64,000 nucleotides of DNA from Holophagales bacterium (GCA_016714815.1 JADKBZ010000002.1:248001-312000); one strand, 5' to 3'; shown: positions 52,838 to 62,508, counted from the first letter of the stretch. Notes: generated by a model not told the origin, from the letters alone. Numbers and translations: made by a program.

Positions 52838-53506
52838 ATGAAAGTCTTCATCGTCCACGCCCACCACGAACCCCGAAGCATGAACGGCGCCCTGACCGCG
52901 GCGGCGACGGAGGCCCTCACCCGGGCGAGCCACGAGGTCGAGGTGTCCGACCTCCACGCCATGAGGTTCGACCCGGTCTCCGACCGGCGCAACTTCACGT
53001 CCGCGAAGGACGAGACCTACCTGAAGCAGCAGCTCGAGGAGATGCACGCGGTGGCCTCCGGCACCTACTCGCCCGACCTGGCAGCCGAGATGCGGAAGGT
53101 AGAGGCGTGCGACCTGATGATCTGGCAGTTCCCCCTCTGGTGGTTCGGACCCCCCGCGATCCTGAAGGGCTGGGTCGACCGGGTCTTCGCGATGGGCTGG
53201 GCGTACGGCGGGGGAAAGATCTACGAGACCGGGCCGTTCCGCGGCAAGAGGGCGCTCCTCTCCCTGACGACCGGGGGACCGAGGGAGGCCTACGTCAAGG
53301 GCGGCTTCAACGGCGACCTCGACGGAATCCTGCGCCCCCTCCAGCGCGGCATGCTTCAGTTCTGCGGATTCGACGTCCTGGCCCCGCACGTCGTCTACGG
53401 TCCCGTGAGGCTCGGCGACGACGAGCGCGCGGCCCTGCTCGCAGCCTGGGCGTCACGCCTCTCCCGGATCACGGACGAGAGCCCGATCGACGTCGGGACG
53501 TACTGA
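52838..53506 (+). CDS. NAD(P)H:quinone reductase, flavodoxin-fold (NQO1/MdaB type)
   Basis: 222 residues. Flavodoxin-like FMN/FAD fold: IVHAHHEPRSMNGALTAAAT at the N-terminus, IWQFPLWWFGPPAILKGWVD (the family hallmark), TTGGPREAYVKGGFNGD. It reduces quinones or other electrophiles with NAD(P)H in the cytoplasm. Stands alone downstream of a terminator. Confidence 0.9.
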   Translation: MKVFIVHAHHEPRSMNGALTAAATEALTRASHEVEVSDLHAMRFDPVSDRRNFTSAKDETYLKQQLEEMHAVASGTYSPDLAAEMRKVEACDLMIWQFPLWWFGPPAILKGWVDRVFAMGWAYGGGKIYETGPFRGKRALLSLTTGGPREAYVKGGFNGDLDGILRPLQRGMLQFCGFDVLAPHVVYGPVRLGDDERAALLAAWASRLSRITDESPIDVGTY

Positions 53507-53557
53507 CCTCGCGCGGGTTTCCGGTCTCCCGCGCTCAGGCGAACGCGAGGCCCCTCG

Positions 53558-54679
53558 TCACCAGGTCTCGAGCGTCCGCTTCAGGTCCCGCACCACGCCC
53601 TGGTACTCGCTGATCTTCGTCCGGAGCGGCATGCGCTCCGGCACGGCCTTGTCCTTGATCGGCGCGAAGGACGCCTCGAGCGTCGCGAGCCGCTCCTCGG
53701 CCCGGTTGAGGACCCGCTGGACCGTCAGCTTCCCGCTTGCGTCCTTCAGCTCCAGCTCCCCGAGGAAGCTCGTCATCCCTGCGACGTAGCCGATCGTCTC
53801 GTCGTCGGCCCTTTCGAGCGACTCGAGGAGGACGGGCTGCAGGTCGCGGCGCAGGACGGCGTTGGCGCAGAGGGGGGCGCGCGGATCCTTCGGGTCCTTC
53901 CGGGCGGGCCCGGACCAGAGGTCGCAGGCGTGGGCGTACTCGCGCGCGGCCTGCGCCTTCTCGCGCCCCTGGGCAGATTTCATCCTCCCGACGACCTGGT
54001 CGAGCGTTTCGGGGGCCGGCCGCGGGGCCGCGGTGGGGGCGGGACGCTTCTCGGAGAGCGAGTTCGCCACGACGGCGTCCTGCTCCGCGGCGAACTGCGG
54101 TCCCGCGAGCTTCTGGTAGAGGGCTCCGTACTGCTGGACGAGCGCATAGGTCGTGTCGTCCTTCATCGCCTTCGTCCAGGACTCGTTCACCCTCTTCCAG
54201 TGGGCGGCGTCCTTCAGGCCGTTCTTCTTGAGGACGTCCTCGAGCTTCCCGCCCGGGTTGCGCGTCAGGGCGACCGAGACCTTCGCGTACGTCTCGAGAG
54301 TCACCCCTTCCCGGGTTTCCTGCCGCCAGTCCTTCGCGTCGCCGAAGTTGAGCTGCTGCGACCACTCCCCGACAATACGGTGGAAGCGAGCCTCGAGCTG
54401 GCCCGTCGGATCCGCCTTGAAGCGTTCCCACCAGGCCGAGTAGGCCGCGTCGTAGCCCGCGCGGGAGAGGCCTTCCCCGCTGAGCCACTCGGCGAAAGCC
54501 GCGTTCCCGCCCGCCTCGCCGTGCTGCGTCCGGAGCGTCGACTGGCGGGCCAAGGCCTCCGCGAGCTTGGCGACGTCGAAGCCGCTGTAGCGCTCCGGCC
54601 CCGGCGTGGCGGCGAGGAGGGGAATGGTGGAAAGGGTGAGCCCGAGGGCGAGGACGCCGTTGAGAAGACGCGACGACAT
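53558..54679 (-). CDS. Secreted alpha-helical protein of unknown function
   Basis: 373 residues from ATG 54679; signal peptide ~23 residues (ends LLAAT). The sequence is mostly helical, with two Trp-rich related segments (AAFAEWLSGEGLSRAGYDAA, YSAWWERFKADPTGQLEARF; and VLKKNGLKDAAHWKRVNESW, TKAMKDDTTYAL), suggesting an internal duplication. A central Pro/Ala linker precedes a C-terminal coiled helix region (RVLNRAEERLATLEASFAP). No family or active site recognised; likely periplasmic. Confidence 0.75.
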   Translation of the reverse strand: MSSRLLNGVLALGLTLSTIPLLAATPGPERYSGFDVAKLAEALARQSTLRTQHGEAGGNAAFAEWLSGEGLSRAGYDAAYSAWWERFKADPTGQLEARFHRIVGEWSQQLNFGDAKDWRQETREGVTLETYAKVSVALTRNPGGKLEDVLKKNGLKDAAHWKRVNESWTKAMKDDTTYALVQQYGALYQKLAGPQFAAEQDAVVANSLSEKRPAPTAAPRPAPETLDQVVGRMKSAQGREKAQAAREYAHACDLWSGPARKDPKDPRAPLCANAVLRRDLQPVLLESLERADDETIGYVAGMTSFLGELELKDASGKLTVQRVLNRAEERLATLEASFAPIKDKAVPERMPLRTKISEYQGVVRDLKRTLETW

Positions 54680-54780
54680 GAGGCCTCCGCCTGCGCGGCG
54701 CTGCTTCGGACAAAGTGGAACGCCCGGGCAGACGGCTCGCGACCAACTTGTTGGAATCATCCCGAAAACGACGGCACAAG

Positions 54781-54802
54781 GCCGGTGACTTCCGTCACCC
54801 GG
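54781..54802. promoter_or_regulatory. Inverted repeat in a divergent intergenic region
   Basis: GCCGGTGAC-ttcc-GTCACCCGGC between the divergent genes at 54679 (-) and 54912 (+): GTGAC/GTCAC pairs perfectly with a one-base bulge further out. Operator or hairpin; no T-run. Confidence 0.35.
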
Positions 54803-54911
54803 CCGTCCGGCCCCGCCTTCGTCCGCCGGGTAGCGGACAGACGCGGCGGTCGCGTTGCGAGAAGATTCTCCCGTCCCTGTCGGTCGCGGCATCCGCGACG
54901 AGGAGGAATCG

Positions 54912-57900
54912 ATGCACCGAGGCCCCGTACTCCTTTCCCTGGCCGGGTTCGGACTCTGCGTCGCGCTCACACCAGCCGCTCGCGCGCTCGACGTCCCGCT
55001 GACGGTGACCGCACGGGAGGCGGCGCCCCGGCCCGGAACGATCGTCACGTCAGGAGTCCCGTTCGCAAAGGGAGCGCTCGGAAGCCCGGCGCTCGTCCGG
55101 CTTCTCCAGGGAGCGTCCGAGGTCCCGCTGCAGGCCCGTCGCACCGCCTCCTGGCCGGACGGGAGCGTGAGGTGGCTTCTCCTCGACTTCCCCGTCGATC
55201 TCCCGGCCGCTCCCGCCTCGATCGCTCTCACGCTACGAACCGGAGCGGCACCCGCGCCCGTCTCCGGCATCATCGTCGACGACCAGCCCGGCACCCTCAC
55301 GGTTCGCACCGGCGCCGCGACGATCGCGTTCCAGAAGACCGATTTTGTCCTCCGCGCGCTCCCGTTCGAGGTTGGCTCGGACGGCACGACGTACCGGGCG
55401 GTGCCCGAGCAGTGGACGATCGAGGAGCCCGGCCCGGTGAAGGCGGTGATCCGCGTCGAGGGCCGGTTCGCGTCGGAGTCGGGAAGCTCCCTTGGGAGCT
55501 CGCTCGTCCGCTTCCGCGCGCGGCTCACGTTCTGGAGGAACGACACGACCGTCCGCGCCGCCGTCACCTTCCAGAACCGGGGCCCGTTCTGCTGGGAGGC
55601 CGGCGGCTGCACGCGGGCTCCCGACGTCGTCCTCGACTCCGCCCGCCTCGGCACCTCGCTCCTGCCCGCCGGGGGCCGATTCGTCTTCGGCCCCGGCGTC
55701 GAGAAGACGTGGGACGTGTCCGTCGCCGGGAGCGGCACGGCCGCGCTCCTCGACACGCGCTACCGCGCCGACGGAACGCTCGCCGAAGGCTCCGTTCCGC
55801 CGGCGCCCCTGGCCGTCGCGCCCCCCGCCTACGTCGTCTCGACCGCCGCGTGGGGGCCGATGGCGCTCCCGGTTACCGGCCTCCCCGCGGACCGGCAGGA
55901 GGACTTCGACCGGTTCGAGAAGCTCCACCGGGCCCTCGTCGTACCGGCCGACGTCGAGAATCCCCCCGGCCTTTCGGGAACCACTATCTGGTCGCACCTC
56001 TCGCGGGACCTGGCGAGCTGGAACGACTATGGCGATCTCCGCTGGGACGGCAACGGCTGCGGCACGCTCTCGGGGAACCACTACGACTGGTCGTTCGGGA
56101 TGGCGCTCCACTTTCTCCGCACCGGCCGGCTCGAGTTCGCCGACGCCGCCCGCCTCTTCGCCCGGCACGAGGAGGACTTCGACGTCTACCACACGGCGGC
56201 CGACGGGAACGCCTTCAGCTTCCAGAAGAACTGGGAGGACCGGCCGTCTCACGACACGCCCGACAACTGCTTCGGCGGCGGCCGCCCCACCCACACCTGG
56301 AGCCAGGGCTACGCCCTTCATTGGCTCCTCACCGGCGATCCGCGCGGCAAGGACGCCTTCGACGAGATCCAGGAAGGGGTCCGGCTCTACGTCTACGAAT
56401 CGTTCTCCGGCGAGGGACACGTCTCGACGAGCGAGATCCGGACGCAGGGGTGGCTCACCGACAACCTCGTCGCGCGCTACCGGATCGAGCCCGACGCCCT
56501 CCTCCGGACCTCCTCGTACGGCGACAAGTCGATCCCGCATGCGATCCAGGACGTCCTCGAGGACGTCTTCGCGAGGGAGGCCGCGGCCGGAAGCCAGGGT
56601 TTCGTGATCAACGGCGAGACCTGGGAGGCCGACTACCCCCACGGCCGGGCTCCCCTGCAGCACCTCTACTTCCTCGAGCCCGCCCTCTCGGCCTACCAGG
56701 AGGTCTTCAAGGGGCGCGATGCGTCCACCGCCGGCCGCCTCCTCGGCCTCATGTCGAGGATGGTCGGGTGGCTCTCGAGCGTCGGCTACGGCGGAGACAC
56801 GAACGTTGCGGGTCTCTACCGCCCCCGGCAGATCCCGTTCCTCTTCGACTCGCGCCAGCCGGTCGACGGCCAGGGGCAGGGACAGATCCTCTACGGCCTG
56901 ATGGCGGCGAACGCCGCGGCCTTCGTCGCGGGAGAGACGGGCCGCCCGGAGCTGCTCGACCAGGCGCGGCTGTGGTTCCGCGACGCCGTCCGCTACTCCC
57001 TCGCGATCGGCGGCGACAGCTACGGCGAGCCCGGGACCCGCTCGGCCACCTCCTACGCGTCGTCGATCTTCGTCGGCACGGAGTCGAAGGTCCACGGCTG
57101 GATCAACCGGTTCGGGCAGCGCCTCCTCGCCGCCGAGCGAGGGGTGACGCTCTTCGTCCCGGTCGTCCTCGACCTCTCCGGCCTGAACGGCTCGCGCTAC
57201 ACGACCGAGCTGACGGTGACGAACCGCGGCGCCGGCGAGGCCCGCGCGACCTTCGCTTACACCGCGTTCGCGGGGGGAGGGAGCGGGAGCACGACGACGC
57301 CGCTCGCCCTTCCGCCCGGACGCCAGGTCGTCCTCCCCGACGCGCTCGCGTTCCTGGCCTCGCACGGCGTCCCGGTGCCGGGCGAGGGCTCGCGCGGAGG
57401 GACGCTCCGCGTCCGGATCGACGGCCTCGCCTCGCCCGGCGACGCGTCCGTCCTCGCGCGGACGACGACGCCGGCGCCCTCCGAGGCGCCGCTCGGGCGG
57501 GCGGGGCTCGCCTACGCCGCCGTCCCCGACGCCCTGCTCCCGGCGGGGCCGGTGAGGATCTGCGGCCTGCGTCAGACCGCGGCCGACCGCTCCGCGGTGG
57601 CGCTCCAGAACGCCGGGACCGACGGCGACGTCACCCTGCGCGTCTCGCTCTTCGGAAGCGGGGCGACCGCGCCGGCCGCGACGTTCGAGGCGACGCTCGC
57701 CCCCGGCGGTTTCACCCAGCCGACGCTCCCTGATCTCGGAGCGACGGGCGCGACCTTCCTCGCCCGGGTCGAGAGGATCGGGGGAAGCGCGCCCTGGTTC
57801 GCCTACGGCGTCGTCAACGACAACGAGACGAACGATGGCTCGTTCGTCCCCCCGTTGCCCGATACCGCGGCAGGCCCCGTCGTCCTCCCCGTCGCCGTCG

Positions 57901-58574
57901 AGGCCGGAGGGTTCACGACGGAGGTCGTCTTCACGGAGCTCTCCGGCACGCGACAGACTCTTCACCTCACCTACGCCGCGGCCGCGGTCGACGGCGGGGC
58001 GACCCGCCTCGACATCGACCTCGAGCCGCACGAGCAGCGGGTCGTCCCCGCGCTCGTCGCCTGGCTCCGCGAGCTGCGGGCTCCGGGCGTCGGCGCGCCG
58101 GGCCCCGCCTTCGCCGGACCGCTCCTCGTCGACGCCCCGGGGGCTCTCGCCGTCACGGCGCGGACCCTCGCGGCCGATCCCCTCGGCCGCGGCCGCTACG
58201 GCCTGGCGTACCCCGCCCCCCCCGCCGCCGCGCTCCCCTCGTCCGCCGTCTTCCTCGACGGCCTCCGGCAGGGAGACGCGACACGGACGAACCTGGCGCT
58301 CGTGAATCCCGGCGCCGCGAGCGCGGGCTACCGCGTCGAGCTCTTCTCCGGCGCGACGGGCGCGAAGGTGGCCGAGACGACGGAGACGCTCGCGCCGCTC
58401 GGATTCCTCCAGATCGGGCGCGTCCTTTCGACGCTCGCCCCCGGGGTCGCCGACGGATACGCCCGCGTCACGCCCCTTTCGGGAGCCTCCTTCGCCGCCT
58501 ACGCCGTCCTCAACGACGGGGAGAACCCGGGAGAGAGGACGGGCGACGGCGCCTTCGTCGCGGCGTCCAGGTGA
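54912..58574 (+). CDS. Secreted exo-rhamnogalacturonan-lyase-like (PcRGLX/YetA-type) protein
   Basis: 1220 residues from ATG 54912 (AGGAGG 7 bases upstream), signal peptide to ARALD (~26). Residues ~26-300 resemble the PcRGLX/YetA RIFT-barrel domain (TIVTSGVPFAKGAL, VPLQARRTASWPDGSVRWLL). Residues ~330-750 look like the alpha/alpha-barrel part (GNHYDWSFGMALHFLRTGRL, PTHTWSQGYALHWLLTGDPR, ETWEADYPHGRAPLQHLYFL). The last ~450 residues are beta-rich repeats related to those of the 28001 gene (GLRQGDATRTNLALVNPG, FLQIGRVLSTLAPGVADGYA). Likely a secreted polysaccharide lyase or hydrolase; the substrate is not proven. Confidence 0.75.
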   Translation: MHRGPVLLSLAGFGLCVALTPAARALDVPLTVTAREAAPRPGTIVTSGVPFAKGALGSPALVRLLQGASEVPLQARRTASWPDGSVRWLLLDFPVDLPAAPASIALTLRTGAAPAPVSGIIVDDQPGTLTVRTGAATIAFQKTDFVLRALPFEVGSDGTTYRAVPEQWTIEEPGPVKAVIRVEGRFASESGSSLGSSLVRFRARLTFWRNDTTVRAAVTFQNRGPFCWEAGGCTRAPDVVLDSARLGTSLLPAGGRFVFGPGVEKTWDVSVAGSGTAALLDTRYRADGTLAEGSVPPAPLAVAPPAYVVSTAAWGPMALPVTGLPADRQEDFDRFEKLHRALVVPADVENPPGLSGTTIWSHLSRDLASWNDYGDLRWDGNGCGTLSGNHYDWSFGMALHFLRTGRLEFADAARLFARHEEDFDVYHTAADGNAFSFQKNWEDRPSHDTPDNCFGGGRPTHTWSQGYALHWLLTGDPRGKDAFDEIQEGVRLYVYESFSGEGHVSTSEIRTQGWLTDNLVARYRIEPDALLRTSSYGDKSIPHAIQDVLEDVFAREAAAGSQGFVINGETWEADYPHGRAPLQHLYFLEPALSAYQEVFKGRDASTAGRLLGLMSRMVGWLSSVGYGGDTNVAGLYRPRQIPFLFDSRQPVDGQGQGQILYGLMAANAAAFVAGETGRPELLDQARLWFRDAVRYSLAIGGDSYGEPGTRSATSYASSIFVGTESKVHGWINRFGQRLLAAERGVTLFVPVVLDLSGLNGSRYTTELTVTNRGAGEARATFAYTAFAGGGSGSTTTPLALPPGRQVVLPDALAFLASHGVPVPGEGSRGGTLRVRIDGLASPGDASVLARTTTPAPSEAPLGRAGLAYAAVPDALLPAGPVRICGLRQTAADRSAVALQNAGTDGDVTLRVSLFGSGATAPAATFEATLAPGGFTQPTLPDLGATGATFLARVERIGGSAPWFAYGVVNDNETNDGSFVPPLPDTAAGPVVLPVAVEAGGFTTEVVFTELSGTRQTLHLTYAAAAVDGGATRLDIDLEPHEQRVVPALVAWLRELRAPGVGAPGPAFAGPLLVDAPGALAVTARTLAADPLGRGRYGLAYPAPPAAALPSSAVFLDGLRQGDATRTNLALVNPGAASAGYRVELFSGATGAKVAETTETLAPLGFLQIGRVLSTLAPGVADGYARVTPLSGASFAAYAVLNDGENPGERTGDGAFVAASR

Positions 58575-58601
58575 CGCACAGTCCGCGTCCGTTCGGGCCC
58601 G

Positions 58602-59567
58602 CTACGGCCACGCCGGCCCGTCGAGCGACGGCGGGTATGGCGCGCCGGGCTCGAACCGGGCCCAGGCGAGCGCCGTGATCTTCCGGAGCAGCCGGTAGCC
58701 GGCGTTCGACCGCTCCCACGACTGGTCCTTCTGCTCCTTCGTGATGACGCAGATAACGAACGGGCCGGACGGGGCCGAAACGAGGAGGACCTCGGAGCGG
58801 GAGGCGTTCACGGCCCCCTGCTTGGAGATGACGTGGACGGACGGCGGGATCGAGGAGAGCGACTCGTCCACCCAGAAGGTCCTCCCCAGGGCCCGGTCGG
58901 CGTACGCGTCGGCGTCGCAGGAGACCGCCCGACGCTCGCGGATCGCGACGAGGAGGCCGGCCATCTCTCGCGGCGTCGTCTGGCCCCACCCCCAGAGCTC
59001 GCGCTCCTTCTCGCGCCCGTGTGTCCTCGAGTTCACCCGGGTCGCCTTCCAGCCCTTCGTCTCGAGCCAGGAGTTGATCGCCGTTCCGCTCCCCGCGAGC
59101 TCCTGGCACCAGAGGCTCGCCGAGTTGTCGGACTTCGACTCCATCAGGAAGATCAGCTCGGCGACGTCGACCTCTTCCCCTTCGGCGACCCTGCCGAGGA
59201 GGTCCTCTCCCGAATAGCGGCGCTCTCTCGTATACGTCAGCGGCACCGTCCAGGAAACCTCCTTCTTCTCGAGGCGGTCGAGCAGCCCGAGGAGAATCGG
59301 GACCTTGACGAGCGAGGCGGTCGGAAAGGTCTCGTCGGCCCGGATCGCCACTTCCCCGGTCTCGCCCAGCCGCCGGGCGTAGACGCCGACGATCCCCTCG
59401 AACCCCTGGATCGCCTGCTCGACGTCGGCTTGCAGCGCGCGAATCGCCTCGCCACTCTCTACGGCGAACCGTCGTTCGGGAACCGGCGCCGACGCGCAGC
59501 CTCCGAGAAAAGCGGGCGCCGCGAGGACGACGGCGGCGAAGAATCGGGCCCTGGGGCGAGCACTCAT
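58602..59567 (-). CDS. Class A beta-lactamase-like lipoprotein
   Basis: 321 residues from ATG 59567. The lipobox FLGGC puts Cys24 at the mature N-terminus. Motifs: S85-L-V-K88, S146-D-N148 and KQG (in HVISKQGAVN), the three class A elements, though KQG replaces the usual K-T/S-G. No Glu166-type omega loop was identified with confidence, so it may be a D-Ala-D-Ala-type or other serine hydrolase rather than a resistance enzyme. Convergent with the polysaccharide-lyase gene. Confidence 0.85.
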   Translation of the reverse strand: MSARPRARFFAAVVLAAPAFLGGCASAPVPERRFAVESGEAIRALQADVEQAIQGFEGIVGVYARRLGETGEVAIRADETFPTASLVKVPILLGLLDRLEKKEVSWTVPLTYTRERRYSGEDLLGRVAEGEEVDVAELIFLMESKSDNSASLWCQELAGSGTAINSWLETKGWKATRVNSRTHGREKERELWGWGQTTPREMAGLLVAIRERRAVSCDADAYADRALGRTFWVDESLSSIPPSVHVISKQGAVNASRSEVLLVSAPSGPFVICVITKEQKDQSWERSNAGYRLLRKITALAWARFEPGAPYPPSLDGPAWP

Positions 59568-59719
59568 GGGCGAATCGTGACAGAACTCCCGAGGCCGCGA
59601 CGTCCGCTCGCGCGGGCGCCCCTTTCCCGGTCGCAACGCACGGATAGCTGTCAGAATCTTCTGAGGCGCCGCGACCGGACCGGCAGGGTCCTGGTTCGTC
59701 CGTCGCCGGGAGGCACGAA

Positions 59720-60523
59720 ATGAGGCGAGGGACAGCTCTTCCGGTCTTTGCGTTTGGCGTCGCGACCCTCATTTCCGCCCGTCCCGCTCCGGCCCAGGCC
59801 GAGTTCCGCGCCACCGATGCGCAGCGCGTGACCCAGTACAAGGGCGCCACCATCGCCTTCGAGAAGGCGCTCGGGTACATGGACAAGAAGAACCGCGACG
59901 GGGCGCTCGACTCCCTGAACGTCTGTTTCGAGCAGATGCCCGACTTCCCCGAGGGGCACTTCCTGAAGGCCAGGATCCTCTACTCCGAGAAAGACTTTTC
60001 GCAGGCGCTCCCCGAGATCGTCAAGGCCGAGGCGGGGCACGAGAGCACCGCGGACCTGCGCGAGACGATGCTCAAGGACCGGCAGAAGGCTCTCCGGGAC
60101 CGGATGCAGAAAAAGGACGACGCCATCCGAGAGCAGCAGGCGTACGTGGCAACCCTCCCGATGGAACGAAGACAGAAGGTGTACGACAAGATCAACCAGC
60201 TCCAGGGGGAGAAGGAGATCCTGAACCGGGAGGTGCAGGAGTGGAGCAAGGGTCCCGTCCCGGTTCCCGCCCGCTACTCCACTCTCCACGGGAACATCCT
60301 TCTCCGGCTCGACAAGCTTCCCGAGGCGACGACCCAGTACCAGGCCGCCCTGAAGGTCGACCCGGCCTACGGAGAGGCGGCCAACAACCTGGCCAGCATC
60401 TACCACATGGCGGGACAGAACGAGAAGGCGATGGAGATCGTCACCGAAGCGCGCAAGCGGGGCGCAAAGCTCCACCCCGAGCTGTCCAGGTCGATCGAAG
60501 CCGCGCTCGCGAAGAAGCCGTAG
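59720..60523 (+). CDS. Exported TPR-repeat protein
   Basis: 267 residues. The signal peptide ends near PAQAE (~26). TPR-like units flank a coiled-coil (IREQQAYVATLPMERRQKVY, DKINQLQGEKEILNREVQEW): N-terminal AFEKALGYMDKKNRDGALDS, LNVCFEQMPDFPEGHFLKAR, and C-terminal ATTQYQAALKVDPAYGEAAN, NLASIYHMAGQNEKAMEIVT. A periplasmic scaffold is likely. 31 bases ahead of the cyclophilin gene, so probably cotranscribed. Confidence 0.85.
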   Translation: MRRGTALPVFAFGVATLISARPAPAQAEFRATDAQRVTQYKGATIAFEKALGYMDKKNRDGALDSLNVCFEQMPDFPEGHFLKARILYSEKDFSQALPEIVKAEAGHESTADLRETMLKDRQKALRDRMQKKDDAIREQQAYVATLPMERRQKVYDKINQLQGEKEILNREVQEWSKGPVPVPARYSTLHGNILLRLDKLPEATTQYQAALKVDPAYGEAANNLASIYHMAGQNEKAMEIVTEARKRGAKLHPELSRSIEAALAKKP

Positions 60524-60554
60524 GCTCCGCTTCCCGATTGCGAGATCGCGCGCC

Positions 60555-61175
60555 GTGCTCGGCCTGGCTCTCACCCTGCTGCTCCCTCTCGTCTCCGCAT
60601 CCGCCGCGGCGGCGCCGCCGCCACCGGGGTCCGGGGGCGCCCACGTTCTCCTCGAGACCGCCCTCGGGGAGATCGAGCTCTTCGTCGACGTCGCGCACGC
60701 TCCCGTCACCGCCCGCAACTTCCTCCGGTACGTCGAGGACGGCCGCTACGACGGCGGACGGTTCCACCGGACGGTGACCCCGGAAAACCAGCCCGGCAGG
60801 AAGGTGAAGATCGACGTGATCCAGGCCGGCGTTCCGCCCGAGAAAGAGAAGCTGGACCGGCCTCCCATCCCGCTCGAGCGGACGAGCGAGACGGGCCTGT
60901 CCCACGTCGACGGCGCGATCTCGATGGCCCGCGACACCCCCGACTCGGCCACCAGCGACTTCTTCGTCTGCGTTGGAGCCCAGCCCTCCCTCGACTTCGG
61001 CGGCGCCCGGAATCCGGATGGCCAGGGCTTCGGCGCCTTCGGCCGCGTCGTCCGCGGCATGGACGTCGTCCGCCGGATCTGGAGGTCCCCCGCAAAGGAC
61101 CAGGCCCTCGAGCCTGCGGTCCCGATCGTGCGGGCGCGAATCCTTCCGGAATCCGGTCCGCCACCCGCGAAGTAG
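60555..61175 (+). CDS. Exported cyclophilin-type peptidyl-prolyl isomerase
   Basis: 206 residues from GTG 60555. Signal peptide ~20 residues. Cyclophilin core: VLLETALGEIELFVDVAHAP, RYDGGRFHRTVTPENQ (catalytic Arg/Phe region), GAISMARDTPDSATSDFFVC, FGAFGRVVRGMDVV. Single-domain bacterial cyclophilins of this kind assist protein folding in the periplasm. The usual QGGDP core segment is modified here (VIQAGVPP), so activity may be altered. Confidence 0.9.
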   Translation: MLGLALTLLLPLVSASAAAAPPPPGSGGAHVLLETALGEIELFVDVAHAPVTARNFLRYVEDGRYDGGRFHRTVTPENQPGRKVKIDVIQAGVPPEKEKLDRPPIPLERTSETGLSHVDGAISMARDTPDSATSDFFVCVGAQPSLDFGGARNPDGQGFGAFGRVVRGMDVVRRIWRSPAKDQALEPAVPIVRARILPESGPPPAK

Positions 61176-61208
61176 ACCGGGGGGCGGACCGGAACCAGAC
61201 CTCTGCCG

Positions 61209-61835
61209 TCAGAAACGGTAGCCGATACCCGCGCCGATCAGCCAGGGATCGACCTTCACCGCACTCACCTTCGCTCCGCTGGCCTTCAGCACGACGTCCG
61301 AGCCGATCTGCACCCACTTCGCGTCCGCGTTGAGGTAGAGCTTCTCGCCCACCTTCACGTCGAAGCCGGCGCCCGCAGCGAAGCCGATGCTGGAGGACTC
61401 GAGATCGAGCGCCCCGACCCCCGGGACGGCGAGGTTCACGTCCGAGATCAGCGTCAGGTTCACGCCCACGCCGACGTACGGGTTGAAGACCGAGTCCGGG
61501 AGGAAGTGGTACTGGAGGGTCAGGGTCGGCGGGAGGTGCTTGAACGTCCCGATCTTCGTCCCCCCCAGCTCGACGTCGTGCTCCTGCGGGTAGGTCAGGA
61601 CGAGCTCGGCCGCGATGCTCTTCGAGAAGAAGTAGCTGAGGTCGACTTCCGGGATCGTCTTCGTGCTGACGGTGATGGCGTCCGCGGGCACCCCGAGGGA
61701 CGGAATGGCGTCGGACGTGTCGGCGGGGCCGATGTAGACGCCGCGAAGACGGACCATCAGCGGGCCGTCCCCGGCCAGGAGAGCCGTCGGAGAGAGCGCG
61801 AGCGCGAGGGCGAGCAGCCGGATCAGGTTCTTCAT
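61209..61835 (-). CDS. ompW: OmpW-family outer membrane protein
   Basis: 208 residues. Signal peptide to LLAGD (~22). Eight-stranded beta-barrel pattern: MVRLRGVYIGPAD, VDLSYFFSKSIAAELVLTYP, HLPPTLTLQYHF, FNPYVGVGVNLTLI, and a terminal YRF (aromatic C-terminus for BAM insertion). OmpW proteins form narrow outer-membrane channels. Divergent from the Rrf2-type regulator, which may control it. Confidence 0.9.
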   Translation of the reverse strand: MKNLIRLLALALALSPTALLAGDGPLMVRLRGVYIGPADTSDAIPSLGVPADAITVSTKTIPEVDLSYFFSKSIAAELVLTYPQEHDVELGGTKIGTFKHLPPTLTLQYHFLPDSVFNPYVGVGVNLTLISDVNLAVPGVGALDLESSSIGFAAGAGFDVKVGEKLYLNADAKWVQIGSDVVLKASGAKVSAVKVDPWLIGAGIGYRF

Positions 61836-61882
61836 CGAGGGTTCCTCCTTCTGCCGCGGCCGCGAGTGCCGCGAACTGGACC

Positions 61883-61910
61883 AATATAGTAATATTACTT
61901 ATAGGATAAT
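61883..61910. promoter_or_regulatory. AT-rich operator/promoter between ompW and the Rrf2-type gene
   Basis: The AT-richest stretch of the region contains the perfect 12-base palindrome AGTAATATTACT (61888-61899) and GATAAT (61905-61910) as a -10 for the + strand. Placed between divergent genes, it is the natural binding site for the Rrf2 protein. Confidence 0.55.
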
Positions 61911-61981
61911 GTTAGGCCCGGGGGCGGAAGGCACGGGACGCCTCTTCCCGCTACCATCCGGTGGTCCAGGAGGGAACCGGC

Positions 61982-62482
61982 ATGCTGGGAATCAAGAGAG
62001 AGACCGACTACGCGGTCCGGACCGTTCTCCACCTCGCCGCCCTCGGCGAGGGAGACACCGTCCAGGTCCGCGACGTCGCAGAGCAGAAGATACTGCCCCT
62101 CTCCTTCGTCCGGCGCATCGTGGCCCGCCTGAGTGCCGCCGGCATCGTGGCCACGACGAGGGGAATGGGCGGGGGAATCCAGCTCGGCCGCCCCGCGTCC
62201 GAGATCTCGCTCCTGGACGTCTGCACGGCCATGGGCGACGCCATCTCCCTGAACCGCTGCCTCGACGAGGTCCACACCTGTCCCTTCGCCGACGGCTGTG
62301 CGGCCCAGAACGCCTGGGCGAGCGCCACGGCGCTCCTGGAGGAGCACCTCGCTTCCGTGACGTTCGAAGCTCTCGCCCGGAAAGACCGCAAACACTTCGC
62401 CGCCCACCAGCGCCTGAGCAGCCACGAAGGAACGGGACTCCCCGCGAGGAAAAAGGAAGCCCGGGGCGAGGACGGCGCCTAG
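61982..62482 (+). CDS. Rrf2-family regulator with Fe-S-type Cys cluster (NsrR-like)
   Basis: 166 residues from ATG 61982 (AGGAGG 10 bases upstream). Winged-helix start KRETDYAVRTVLHLAALG, recognition region LPLSFVRRIVARLSAAGIVA, TTRGMGGGIQLGRP. Three Cys in NRCLDEVHTCPFADGC (C-x6-C-x5-C) are placed as the Fe-S ligands of NsrR/IscR. A nitric-oxide- or Fe-S-responsive regulator is likely; NsrR versus another Rrf2 subgroup is not settled. Probably autoregulates and controls ompW. Confidence 0.88.
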   Translation: MLGIKRETDYAVRTVLHLAALGEGDTVQVRDVAEQKILPLSFVRRIVARLSAAGIVATTRGMGGGIQLGRPASEISLLDVCTAMGDAISLNRCLDEVHTCPFADGCAAQNAWASATALLEEHLASVTFEALARKDRKHFAAHQRLSSHEGTGLPARKKEARGEDGA

Positions 62483-62508
62483 CGGACGCCCGGCCGGGAA
62501 TCGAGGCG

